DNA of 64,000 nucleotides from positions 23,462,501 to 23,526,500 of the forward strand of contig NC_092568.1 of the NCBI RefSeq assembly GCF_037975245.1. The letters run 5' to 3'. Numbering within the stretch: the stretch's first letter is position 1; the number at the start of each line of letters is the position of its first letter. This stretch comes from Apostichopus japonicus (lineage: Eukaryota > Echinodermata > Holothuroidea > Aspidochirotida > Stichopodidae). Positions 13,488 through 38,678 of this stretch are shown piece by piece. The translations under genes were made by a program, and so were the position numbers. The notes under the pieces were generated by a model. It was not told the origin of the DNA, did no database searches, and saw only the letters and a program-made list of their open reading frames with translations.

Positions 13488-14402
13488 TTCATAGCATATT
13501 CTTTCTTAGGTAATTAAGTTCATAAAGATAATTACTAAGAATGTGTATTTACGGCTTCTGAGTGGGACGTTTTGCTTCAGAGCATTCTCAATTATGGTAA
13601 GACACTTTAAGTTTTATTTCTGATATCTGATAAATGCTGAAATAAATGCTGAAACTAGTTACATCTATCTTTACTTAGAATATACCTATATTTTTTGTGT
13701 AAATGTACTTAACTATATAATTGAAAGTGATTGAACAGTCATCTGCATTGGTGCAAACTATATTTGATTTTGATTTTTTTTTTTATTCTATTTTATTCGG
13801 AAAAAAATAGAAGAAAATAATGGCTCTACAAAGTTGCATTTTGATAAATTATTACTACAGAGAACACTTACAACAAAGCAAACATTCTAAATATCACATT
13901 TCTAGGATAAATCAAAGAGAAGGCTCTAGGAATTAAAAGCTTTTGAAGAAAAATTGCCAGGATGGCTTCAGAGACTACCTATATTGGGATCAACTCCCGG
14001 AATGAATCGGAGGTTTAGCCAGTCAAAATATGTTACAGTCAATCAACCATATCTTGAGTTAGGAACGAGATATTGGATGGGGTAACAGTGTGGACTAGTT
14101 TTGTCTTTAAAAGATAAGTTTTACATGGTTTGCCAATGGCATATCACTTTAATGAAAGCTTTACATCGGAGATTGTACTGAAGTATCAACATGTCACGTC
14201 ATATATCGATATTCATGACGTCACGTATACGATTATTAAAGCGTATGTACAATAAAGTAGATTCATAGGGCCGATTAATGATAGGTTTTGAAACATTACG
14301 CAAAGAAATACCTCTTTGCTTTCTTAAATTACAGAAAATATAGACAAAAGAAGTTTTTGGTTGATATTAAGACGACTTAAGGAGTCAGGAACTTACTCAA
14401 GG

Positions 14403-26570
<12,168 letters not shown>

Positions 26571-27325
26571 CAAGCAATGAATGATGTCCCGAAAATTCGT
26601 GCTGGAAGGGGCGCAGATGTGTCAAAATGGAGGGAGGGGAAGTAGCTAGAAAATGCTAGAGCAAACTACAGATCACTGTTAGGCATGGACACAACATGCT
26701 GTAGTGTATAAAAAGTTAATAAGTACTAGCAATTGTACCGAGGTCAAAACTGCACGAGACTTCTGACCAAACTGGGAATTGACTGCGAAATAATGTGTGT
26801 GTGTGTGGGGGGGGGGGGAGGATTGTAAAGAGCACTTGTGAAGGCCTAGACTATGTGTTAATACTTTTTTTGAAGAAACAGAATTCCTGAAGTAAACAGT
26901 ATGTCAAATTTATTAGGGAGCAGTGATTCTAGGGAAGTAGTTAAAAGTTTGTTATGGCAGAGTGGGATGTGGTGAGTTAGATTGACTTTTTATAGTGTTG
27001 GGGTGGGGAGTTAGGTCGCAAGGCTGGGTGAGGTGTTGGAATTTATGTTATAAAGTTTTTATGGAAGCGTGAAGTGGGGCATTGGGAGTCTATGTTTCTC
27101 AGCAAATGTACTTGGTTTCATGAACTACAATCCATGGCATTCAACAAACAATACTTGTAAATATATTCTGTCAAGTTTGAAAAAAATTGGGAAAAAATTG
27201 GGGGAAAAAGAGGAAACTGTGCTTTTCTCAGTTGAGCTTGAAACTCTTATCATATTGAATGTTATGTCCCTCACATGCTACAAAAGTATACTGAGAAATG
27301 AATAAATAACGACAACATAACAAAG
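26571..27325 (+). promoter_or_regulatory. ARHGEF33-like 3' UTR with candidate poly(A) signal
   Basis: Sequence after the TAA lacks long coding frames. A canonical AATAAA begins at 27301 and another lies near 27400, so the transcript probably ends shortly after one of them. A (TG)n-G12 tract lies at about 26795-26818. Confidence 0.6.
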
Positions 27326-29637
27326 CCTCAGTTTTTCTTGTACAAATTTTATAGGAATTTATGAATACAGAAAAAACAGAAAGGGCTTTTGAAAGGAATG
27401 AATAAATATTACTTTGAAAGCAATTTAAAATATCTATAAATGTGTTTACTTCTGCACAATCAAACTATTGATACAGCTGACACACTAAATGAGACCTATC
27501 TGTAGATGGTGACCTGCTTAAACTAACCCCTACCGACTGCTGCTTCCAATGAACACTTGCATCCCTCCCCCCCCCCCCGTCCCTCCATACACCCAATAAG
27601 ATAAGGATGGTCGAAAAATCCATTAACATAAATAACACTTCAGGTACAGGATCATTGATTTAGATGATACATTTAAAATGATTAGTCGCAAAGGTCATCT
27701 AACAAAGTTACAATGATTAGTCGCAAAAGTTGGTACAGGATTTTCATATTATTGCAAAATATAAGACATTTTAAGTTTATGGGAGAAGGTACTGTCCAAC
27801 GAGACCTGAGGGTCTCTTATTTATAAAAGGGTGAATACTAGTATATGTCACCAGATGGTTGGTTATTATCAAAATATGATGGAAAAATTGGTATTTAATG
27901 AACAAAAAGTGACCATAAAAGGAAAATATCTTCTAAAATAATGAATAGACTGATGTGAATAATGTGTGAGAATACATTAAAAGAGAAGGGAAATTATTGT
28001 TAAAAGGAAACAATGAGATACATTGAGCAAGAAAACAATGTCAATGAATACTGAAATATCAAAAAGAAACTAAAGAAGCATTCAGGTTTGAGAAAATAAC
28101 AGAATTTCCTCTGACACAAATTAATGGTACTAACCATATTATCATCTTAGCTTGGGTGGCTGGATATTATCGATGCGAATGACGTGAATACTAACGGTAG
28201 GGAGGAGTGTTAGCTCAGTGGTTAACGCCGGTGCCTTTAATCATTAGGTCCCGAGTTCGAGTCACTCTAAGATTAATGTATGTCGTCCAGTTACAGAGTT
28301 GTTGACAATTGACAATTCATAATCATGGACGTTAAATATGAATCTAAGCGACTGACTTCGGCCAGCTTGCGGCTTTGGATAAGCCAATGAGGCTTCTTTG
28401 CAAGTTCCTGCTTGCAGGAGGATCTAATTTACCTACATACATACAATATCATCTTAGCTACTAATTGTTTGGACAGATTTACAACTGATGAAAGTAAGAC
28501 ACACATTTGTAGGAGTCTGCACCAAATGAAAGTTAAATAATTGTAAATAAAGTTATTAATAAATCTGACTCAAATAACAATATTTAATCATCCCGAAAAA
28601 AATCTAAATTTTTGATATCGATCACAAGTAATATAAAGTGAATCAGAAATGTCAGTACAATACTTCCTTCATATTTTGAGACAAAGCTTTGCAGTCTAAG
28701 CTAATGACTGACATTGACAGGATATGTGATTTTAGCTCAACCAATCAGTGCTGTTTTATATATGTACAGGGATGTGCCCACGCTGGGCGGCACTTGGCGG
28801 CCCCACCTACCACTAAAAATTACCACCCAGCACTGTCTTAAAAATCTTGAATCCCGCCCAGCACTATTTTCATCTAAAATCCCAACATTCCTAACAATAT
28901 ATTCAACATAAAATTGAAAAAAAAAAAATGTAAATTGTTATCAAAACTAGTACTTGTGTATGTGCTTAAAAAGCTACACAAGTGCCAGCATTTGGCATCT
29001 GAGCACCTTCAAAAATCGAAAAATTTCTCAAAGGGCAGGGGGGCACCCCCTCCCCATTAGACCCCTCCCCCAGGACGGCGATCAGTATAATCGGCACTCA
29101 GGAAATCCTGGGCACAGAGTTATATTTACAGAGACAGACAATGTGATGCTTACAGGGAAGAAAGAAATATTCCTCACTACCGTTAGAGAAGCTCATCTCA
29201 ATATTACGTTTCCTGGTTCTAGATATCAATTGATAGTAACTTAACTTTTCTGTATAGTAGATCCTTTGATACTCCAGTAAATTGTAAGACAATAAAAATG
29301 TCTGTGTTTCTGTTAATCGCATATACTCTTCAAACTTGTTTTACCTTTACCACTGTGATTTTGATCTACAGGTTCACCAAGAAGGCTTGAATTGAAAAAA
29401 AATGTAATGAATGAAATAAAAGTGTAATCCTAAATGAACACTGTATGCAAGATGTTGTGTCTGTTACTAGCATCAGTAGGAAATCAATGTTGAATAGTGA
29501 TTGGTCAATTTCATGGTTGGTATAGCTCATATGGTAAAAACAGGATTTGCATCCCACAACCCCTCCCCATTCACACCCCCTCTTCCCCCACCCCCCTCCA
29601 CCCCTCTTCCCTCTCCCTACTTGCATCTCATAGTTCA
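27326..29637. other. Convergent intergenic gap between the RhoGEF and SDCCAG8
   Basis: Both genes end into this gap. It holds one SINE with flanking repeats (28140-28459) and short GC-rich snatches near 28770-28870 and 29030-29100 that look like old transposon fragments in AT-rich DNA. I saw no gene. No clear poly(A) signal for SDCCAG8 was found just below 29638. Confidence 0.5.
28153..28446 (+). mobile_element. tRNA-derived SINE, copy 1, with 13-bp flanking direct repeats
   Basis: The tRNA-like head at about 28199-28275 has A box TTAGCTCAGTGGTTAACG and B box GAGTTCGAGTC. It is followed by a unique body (GGACGTTAAAT, GACTTCGGCCAGCTTGCGG, GTTCCTGCTTGCAGG) and a TACATACATAC tail. Identical TATCATCTTAGCT copies at 28140-28152 and 28447-28459 look like target-site duplications. 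About 46 bp lie between the left repeat and the tRNA head. This copy is more diverged than the other two. Confidence 0.85.
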
Positions 29638-32600
29638 TCACCCTTCCTCATACTCTGAAATACCTTGAGTAGTATCCTTGGTTGGAATGTATTCAAATGG
29701 TCTATTTTCCTGAGATCTAAATTGTTGCAGTTGTTCATCCAGACCTGTCCTCTTTTGTTCATCTTTCAACTGATTTTGTAGGAATTCCACCTCTTTGGAC
29801 AAGGTTTTCCTCTCTTCTAGAAGAGCTCTTTGAGTCTCCAGCAAACTGTAGGTCTTTGAGGAAGATGACAAACAAAATACAGAAAAGTGATAAGGACGAT
29901 ATAACATGTAAGAATGGTAACTAGGACAGGTATGAACCCATACACATATAAATGCCACTAGTATCACATCATACCACATCACATCACATCACGCCACTAG
30001 TATCACATCATACTCATCACATATCTTCCAGAGCTATTCTGTTAAATAAAATTACCTGGTCAAATAAGAAGATCTGTGGGCATTGTTCATACATTTAGTT
30101 TTTCATTATTAATACCTGCTTTAACAGTTTCATTTTGCCTGTCAATCAATCTGTTACATATTCAGTGCCTGTTGAGCAGTTCTCTGTTCATCCATTAATT
30201 ATGATACCTTATAATTTCACTATGACCTGATATTTATCAGTTCACTGATTTAGTTCAACCATTAATTGCTACATGTGTAGTATTTCATTATTATTAACTG
30301 CATCAACAGTCTTTTGCATGTTTAACCATTTGTTGCATATTCATTACCTGTTCGGCTGTTCGTTCACCCTGTTCATCCGTTGCCACATACCAGTATTTCA
30401 TGTACCAACTTGTCCACATACTAGTACGTCACACCACTACTCTTTATGTCATGCATCAGTTCTTAGCTCAATTTAATTTATTAAACCTGTTTTTCAGTTC
30501 TCTTTTCCGGGTTAATACATACTAGTACCTCATGCTACTGCTTGTTTAGCAGGTCCCTTATTGAGTTCCCTCACCAGTTCTTAGCTACTGTTTTCATTCA
30601 TTACCTGTTTAGCAGTTCTTATCCGGGTTAATACATACTAGTGACTTGTACCATTGCTTGTTTAGCAGGTCCCTTATCGAGTTCCCTCACCAGTTCTTAG
30701 CTGCCTGTTTTCATTCATTACCTGTTTAGCAGTTCTTATCCGGGTTAATACATACTAGTGACTTGTACCATTGCTTGTTTAGCAGGTCCCTTATCAAGTT
30801 CCCTCACCAGTTCTAGGCTACCTGTTTTCATTCATTACCTGTTTAGTGGTTCCTGTTTTCATTCATTACCTGTTTAGTGGTTCCTGTTTTCATTCATTAC
30901 CTGTTTAGTGGTTCCTGTTTTCATTCATTACCTGTTTAGTGGTTCCTGTTTTCATTCATTACCTGTTTAGCAGTTCTTTTGGCATGTTCATCCATCTGTT
31001 GTAATCTTGCTTTCATCCTTTGGTGTAGTTTCCCATGTTGAATACATTGTTCCTCCATTTCTGAGTGCTGCTGAGCTAATCGTTCCGCTCGGGATAACAT
31101 CTCTTTGTTACTGTATTTCAATCGGTGCTTCTCTTGACTGTGAAACAACAACAATAAACACTTTGCCAGGCCCTGCCAGAATATTGTCAGAATGTTTTTT
31201 ATATTACTTATCCATAAAAGAAGTCATACCTGCACCCCAGAAAACCATTGCCCATCCCCCTTCAAACAAAAGTCTAGCTACACCCCTGCCTCAATGCAAC
31301 ATGATGAAGACTTTTCTACAATCAATTCATGGTCAATTTGACAAGCAACATTCACAGGTACGAGGCCTTTGGGGATAGGCCTTATCATTTTTACTTGTAT
31401 TGATCCAATCCACCCAGAACCAAATTTTTCATGAAGGATCATAAATTTAGTTTCCACGACTGTTTCAGGCCAGGAAAGCCTCTCTCCAGTTTTTTAATGC
31501 TACCTGTCTGAATTCCATCAGTTCTGCTAAAACGTAAATGGAAACAATGCAAAAGCAGAAGGTAAACCTTAAACTTTTCTTAAATCATTGATATAAATCT
31601 TATAATTAGTCACTGAATCATTGCCACTTTTAGATCTCCCGATGAGATAAAGAACAAAGTTGAGGTAAATATTATCATAATCTTGTACAAAATACATACA
31701 AATAAATACAAACTCCTCAGTTACCGTACCCCGTCTGCCCCTCACCATTTACCTCGCATTCATACTAACACAGATATGACTCACCTGTATTCCTCACTGA
31801 TCTTTTCCAACTTTGATGTCAGATACTTTGCTTGATCACGTAACTTTCCAATCAAACTATTTTGATCTGATATCATGGCTTCCAATCCAGTCACGGTTAA
31901 TGCTGGAGAGAGAGATAGAGGTGGAGAGAGACGTTAAAGAAGGAAAACAAGTTCTGTGATCATGGGTTAGAGATGGCAAAGAGTTTTACTTCTGTATAAT
32001 AACCATCTCATATGAGAATGTGAGAACACTAGATTTGCATCTCCCGTCTGTGTTGTAATAAATGCCATCTTTGATGTATTTGATTTGACCTGATCCAGTG
32101 CTCTGTTGTTCAGCTGTTGTCATGGCAACAGAGTCAAAATTTCAAACCTCACATCTGGTTTACATTTATCATTTATGACAGGATACGTACTGCCTGATCT
32201 ATTTCTTACTTTGTGCTGTACTGAAAATGTTGATATAAAAACGGCTACATGGCGATATAAGTCTCCAACTGGATGGAGTGGGAGAAGTGGGGGAGGGAGG
32301 GGAGCAAGAGTGGAATAGAAGATAAAAGCATCAGGGAAGAGCTGTCATCATTACTAAATGTGACTTATTTGCACCATTGAAGCATGCTAATTCAACGAAC
32401 AATTCTTATGGATCATTCTGAACACAGTTTTAAGTAGTAGTGGGATATTTGTTGGAAGTGATAAGGGCTGTTGGAATATTCAAAAGTGAACCTCCAATGA
32501 AACTTAGGTGCTTTTGTAACTTCTCCTGAAAAATATCAGTTATGTAATACTCGTGAGAAGAAGATGCTGTTTGACTAGCAGCCAAACCGTCATCCAAAGG

Positions 32601-35600
32601 TTGGATACTTCTTTTATGGAAACCTACTGTAGGCACATTTCTCTTATACATCCTGTGTGTTAGGCTACCTTATTATTCATTCTTACATGCTTCTGGATAA
32701 GAAAATATTTTACTGTTGACACCTGTTTTGAGAACATTTGAGCCCAAAAGAACCCTTTACTCATTTAGTTTATATGAATTAACTTACAGTGTTGTGCTTC
32801 CATTTCATGAATAACCTGTTTCAGTTCTTGTTTCTTCTGCTCTGCACGGTTGCTCACTAGTTTCAATTCACCTCTTCTAGTCCTCTCTACCGTTTCCTTG
32901 GTTACTCTTACCATGCTGAGCTGTTGAAGATAAGATTACCAGATTAATATATCAATGTTTCTGACCCCTTTCCATGTCTAGTCTACATCCACATTGATAT
33001 TGATACAACCACATCTTTCTCAATATCTATATGTATCACTACCTATCGAAATGTATATAATTTAAATTGATGAGAATCCGTGCGTAACCCTGATGTGTTA
33101 AAAAAAATTAAGGATGTAAAACCTTAGAAAAATGAACAGAGACAAATGGAGAACAAACTTTTAAAAAAATGCATGAAATATTTCTACCCAGTCTGGGGTC
33201 ATCTTCAGTAATGACTAAATTAAATCAAACGTTACTAAAATACACTGCTAGTGTATATACAGCAAGAGGTATATATATGCACCGAATATACTTATACATA
33301 CATATACATCAAAACAAGAATGGTCGAAGAAATATGACAAATCAGATAACTCATGGGTTTTATGCTTTTATTGGCAAGACACTGATATTGTTATTACAAA
33401 ATAACCAAAAACAGTTCACAGATGTTGTTTTAATAGCAATGAGTGCCTCACAAACTTTAAAAGGTCTTGTGAGTTCAACTCTTTTTGCCTACCTCCCTCT
33501 GGACGATGTTGAGTTGATCTGTTACATTGACAATCTCTTCCTTGCTGGTCGTAAGACCTTTCTCTGCTGAATCTAATCTTCTCCTCACCTCTTGCAGTTC
33601 AGCAAACAACCTAGCTCTTTCCTAAATTAATCAAAGAATGAGAAAAAGAGAAAACAAAGCTTAGATCATAAGAAAATGTTTAACAATTAACAATTGACTC
33701 CTCATTTAGCACACCACTGGACACTAAAAACAGACTTGATGCAAAAAAAACAACAACAAGTAAAAACATAAGGAAACACAGGTTTACGCCCACTCACTTT
33801 CTGGCAGAGAAATAGATATTTGGTTATTAATATGCCAAGATCTATTAATGGTTTAGGTAACACATGTTAAACTTAACAAATGAAAAAAATCCAAATTACA
33901 ACAATTAGAAATTTCAGGAGGACTAGAATTCCTTTATGACAGAACAGAGCAGAAGCCTGTAGGCTTTCTGATTCCTTGCCATATAATTTGCTCAAAATTC
34001 CATTCATCTATCTGACTAATGTAGAGGAAGTGAGTTTAATTTGTCCAAGAATAAAGTGAGTTCCTAAAAAAGATCACAGATTTCCAGCTCTTATTTGTAA
34101 GGTAGATGGCAATACTGAGTATGAAGTGCAGTCATATTTTTCACAGAAATCCAACGTTTATTGTGACATACCTTTCCTATTGTTTTATGGACTACTAGGA
34201 ATGATACCTGAATGTGATCTCTGGTTCCACAACACACAAAGTAATGTGGCTTCTGCATGCCACACCCCCCATATCTCTTCCCCTCCTTCGGCAAAGAATC
34301 AACTGAATACCACTAATTATTGAATTGTTATACATGGCTCAGTCGTTAGAGCAAATAATGTTCGCTCCTTGATGCTGTTTCCAATTCTGTTCTAGCTAGA
34401 CAACTCTCTGCTCTTTTCAAATGTTTATATATCCCGCATCAATATTTCAAAGTTTGATTGACTTATGTAGGAATTCAATAAAGAAACACCACAAGATCAA
34501 TCATCTGTGACAGCTACCTGTTCCTTTGTTTGAAGTTCAAGCTCCAGGGAGCTGCGTATCCTCTCCATCTGTCTGAACGCTGTGTCTCGCTGGACTTTGG
34601 CAGTTGCAGTGGTGTATTGAGCACCATCTGAATACTGGAAATTAACAACAACAAATTTTTTTTCAAGGGATTGATATTGTTTGCCTTATTTTTGCTCTAC
34701 GGTATTTGACATTCAAACAGGGTAGGGGTATAAAAAACTTCTTAATGAGGCTGTGATATTTGTGAGAGACCAGCTAAATTAGCGAATGCAGTGTTATTGT
34801 AGGGTATCCAATTTTGAAGTAGAAAACTGCAAACCAAAAACTTACAATTTTGAATTCAAAACAAATTCATCTATGATATCATTACTACTTGCTGCAAGGG
34901 TGCTTACAAACTTAATATGTTCTTAATCACTTGTACTTATGACAGCAGATAATGAAATGCATAAACATTTAAGAGTTACATCAATAAACTTGAGCACTGG
35001 AGAAGGGAATATAGCTCACAATAGGACAAGTATTGCCACAACAGAGACTATTCTTGATTGAAAAATGCGTTCTGATATTTCCTCCTCAAAGATCAGCAAA
35101 AAGGAGCAGCTGAATCCTATCAAAGTTAGCTGGTTCACAACTGGAATAATGGATTTGTAACTATTAAAAACACCGTCCTTTATTTAACATATCTTTTTTC
35201 TATCTACAAGTCAATGCTGAAATTCTCCCGCCCATACTAATTTGTTCTTTGCTTTTCTCTAGACGCAGGTACAGATTTGAGGTTAATCAAGTTTTCTGTC
35301 TTTGCCTAACATTGCCATTTCACTCACTCACCCACTCATGTGTGACTGAAAATCATGGAACAGTCTACCTGTTAAACTTTGTGCCAATAATTCTTTAATT
35401 TCTTCCATGTAGTTCACAAACTTAACCCTAAATGATTGATTTCTTTCACTTTTACATTTCTTTTTGCTTATCAATTTTTTCTACAATTTTACGGGCTTGG
35501 CTTTTTCAATTCCTCCTAATAAAAAAATAAGATGATGAATACCTTATCCATTTCGGATTCCTGCTCTTTCAACTGTGACTTTGTTGCCTCCAGCTCTGAC

Positions 35601-38600
35601 AGGATGACTTCCTTGTCTCTAGTCATCCTCTCTAACATGACTTGTGTACCGGCTGCCTCATTATGCAGTTGGTTAATCTACAATGGATGCAATCATTCAA
35701 AATATCAACTCTGCAAGGCATCGCTAGGAATATCATATATGATATTTTTCAGATCACTTTTCCAAAATAATTAAACTAAAGCTTTAAAGCAGTATCTCTG
35801 CATTTGGTTCTAAATTTCCCATAATTTTCCATAAAACTGTACACAGAAAATAACACTTAAAATAAAGGTTGATTTAAATATATTTAAGAACCACTCGATT
35901 AAAAGTGTTCACTTAATGAATGTTTAATTAATAGCAAGTACTCAATTAACAAGTAATCACTGATATCTCTTGGTTCTAAAAATGTTTCGTTTGTCATATT
36001 TCTATTAACCACATACGAAAGCATATCAAAAAGTTATAATTTTGAAATTCCATAAATGACTACTTTCATAGCTAATGGATTTCAATATTGTGAAAATTTA
36101 CATTAAAATGGTTTTGAAAATTGCTCTAAACACCAACATTACTATTATAAATGAAGATAATGTCATGGTCTGACAGGGATTTAGAACCTGACATAAAGTT
36201 ACTAAGTTAATGAATTCAACAAATCAGCATATTTTATACCGAACAAAAGAAAGTGCTTCAGGGGTAATTTGTGGGTATTTTGCATAAATTGTTCATTTAA
36301 TATTCAAATTGAGCTATAACAGTGAAAATGATGAACGGAAGTAAGATCAATTCTCTGGAGTTATTGACCTGTTCCTGAAGTAGGCCTAACTAAAGACTTA
36401 GGTTATATCTCTAGATGTTGAAGGAACCCCAAACTAAAACATACTAGATGTTGCATCACTTCGATTATTGGGCCGTCAAGTTGATTTGAGTGTTTGGAAA
36501 GGATAGTTACATAGTCATTACGTGAAAATTGCCAGCATATAGTTCTACGATTAAATATTCAGAATTTTTTTCTCAAAAATTATATGCCAAATCTAATTGA
36601 ACTGAAGTTAAAAGCCTCAAAGGAGATTCAGGTCATTCATTTATGAATTGTGGTCACAATGTGTCTTCAAGAAGAGGGAAAGAAGAAGAAGAATGATAAA
36701 GAGAAAGGGGATAGAGCATTTAGAAGATCAAGGGAAAGTTCAGATGAAGTGGAGAAGGAAGAGGAGCAGGAAGAGGATAAGGAAAGCAGTAGAGGAGGAG
36801 GAAGAGAGAAAAGAGGAACAGGATGAAGTGAAAGCAGATGGAAGAAGGAGGAGATGTAAAAGGAAGAGAGAGGAGGAAAGGAAAGATGAAGACGGATTAA
36901 GAAGAGGAGGAGAAAAAGGAGGCAGAAATGAAAGTGGCAGAAATGAGGAGACAGAAATGGAAGATGTATCAGAAGAAGAAACAAGAGGAAGAGAGAGTAA
37001 GAAGTTTAAGTGTAGGAGGAGCAGAAAGAGTAGGGAGTAGAAGAGGAAGCAGAGATGGGAGATGAGGCAACTGAGGAAGAGATAGGAGGGATTGATGGAG
37101 GAGGAGAAAGAAGAAAGAGAAAATGGAAGAGGCAGAACTGCGAAAACGAACACAGAGATAAAGACAGGAGAGGAACAGAGGAACTGAAAGATAAAGAGAA
37201 GAAGGACTTGGAAATGGCAGAAGAGACCAACATGAAAGAGGACACATAGGAGGAACAGGGTAGGAGGAGGAGGAGGTGGAGGAAGCAAAAGTTAAAGAGG
37301 AGGAATGATGAAGCAGAAGTGGACTTAGAAGAGTCAGACGAAATTAAAAGAGGATTCCATCTTGGCATAAATCACTTGTGTATTACAAAAACTGCTGCTA
37401 AATGTCACTAAGTTTAACCAGAAATGCCCAAATAGAGCAAAACAGGACTCCAAGAATTATCAGCATGGTGCACCATAAACTCAACCAACACTGACCAACC
37501 TTTTCATTTAAGGCTATGATTTCCTGTTGACACTCCTGTCTGGTCAGGTTTCTCTCCCGGTCCAGTTTCTGTTGAGTATCTGCTATTTGTTGACTGAGTC
37601 TTTGTTCTGCTTTGACGAGGCCTTCCTTTAGTTGTTCTTTCTCTATTAATGCCTTTCAAAAAGAAAAGTTAACAGGAGTGGAAAAGTTTGATCCAAATCC
37701 AAATATAATGAAGAACCAAACAATTTGAAAGGAAGAAAACTTTGCTCCAAGAAAATTCAACATGATTTTTCAAAAGACTATGGCAAAAGATGACTTTGAC
37801 CTAAAAGAGGCAAAAACTACACAGGAGTAGTATAATGTTGAACACATTTTTTTTTACCAATTGAAATGACACAGAGGGGAAACATTATCATGATAAACTC
37901 ATTACAGCAGTAAGTTTGGTGACTAATATAACATCATAGTTACCATTGTTGCAGACTGAAGAATATGAAAGTTGGATAACACCAAAGAATAGACCATATT
38001 AATGTGACATCAAGAAAACACCAGATATTAAAGTAGTTTTAAAACTCAAACCATTCTTCCACATTCATTGACAATTGGTGAACAATACAACAACCTGTTA
38101 TAGAATGCAAATATGGAGACAATTTACTGGAAACTATGGTACCAATCTAGAATTAGACCAATTTATCCTATTATTCTATGTCAATTTTCCCCAATTTGAT
38201 GGGATGTTGCTCCCGTACACTTCCAAATAATAGCACACCCCTTCCCTTGAGAACCTTAGCTAATTATTTTTGACTTCTTTTCTTGTTTATTATCCATTTT
38301 GTACTTCTTTTGTACTCGTCCTTGAGTACTCCCCAGTTACACCTCACCCAATCAAATCGACCTCATTTGAATACTGTATATCTTAATCTCTCTTTTCTTT
38401 GCAAATTATTGACACTGACGTACACCAATAACACCAACAACCTTCACAAAAACCACACGATGTCCTCTGTTTTTTTCATTTCTCTTTGCTTCAGAGTTTT
38501 GTAATCTTTGTACCTCATATTTTAATATATCAATCGTACCTCTGTTCTCTCCAGCTGTGCCTGCTCAACCAAGATAATACCCTGTTGTACCTGATGGTAG

Positions 38601-38678
38601 GCATCTCCTTCCTTCTCTTGCATCTCGACCACTCTCGCTCTGACAGCCGTGAGACTTTCCACCAATTCATCTCGATCT
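29638..38678 (-). CDS. SDCCAG8: SDCCAG8 C-terminal coiled-coil exons 8-16
   Basis: Nine closely spaced exons, mostly 117-175 bp, many phase 0, encode the long coiled coil. Landmarks: DRDELVESLTAVRARVVEMQ, ALIEKEQLKEGLVKAEQRLS, INQLHNEAAGTQVM, QKKQELKQVIHEMEAQH, MISDQNSLIGKLRDQ, MEEQCIQHGKLHQRM and LLETQRALLEERKTLSKEVE. The last exon ends ISEYEEG and extends about 25 residues beyond the human end. The donor of exon 15 at 30962 lies at the edge of a minisatellite. Confidence 0.92.

Larger units (their letters stand above)
9962..14402. other. NRDE2 / ARHGEF33-like intergenic region (head-to-head)
   Basis: The start codons of the two divergent genes are 4.4 kb apart. The gap holds a decayed CR1-like LINE (about 10150-11866), an A/T-rich stretch with (AATAAAA)n near 13050, and a tandem duplication at 13384-13487. 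No TATA box or CpG-rich promoter stands out. Sequence just above 9961 should hold the NRDE2 promoter, and sequence before 14403 the RhoGEF 5' UTR, but I cannot place either transcription start. Confidence 0.5.

Noticed and set aside
36648-37368. Long ORFs rich in Glu/Arg/Lys (plus) and Ser/Leu/Phe (minus)
   Set aside because: They come from the polypurine composition, overlap in several frames on both strands, and lie in an intron.
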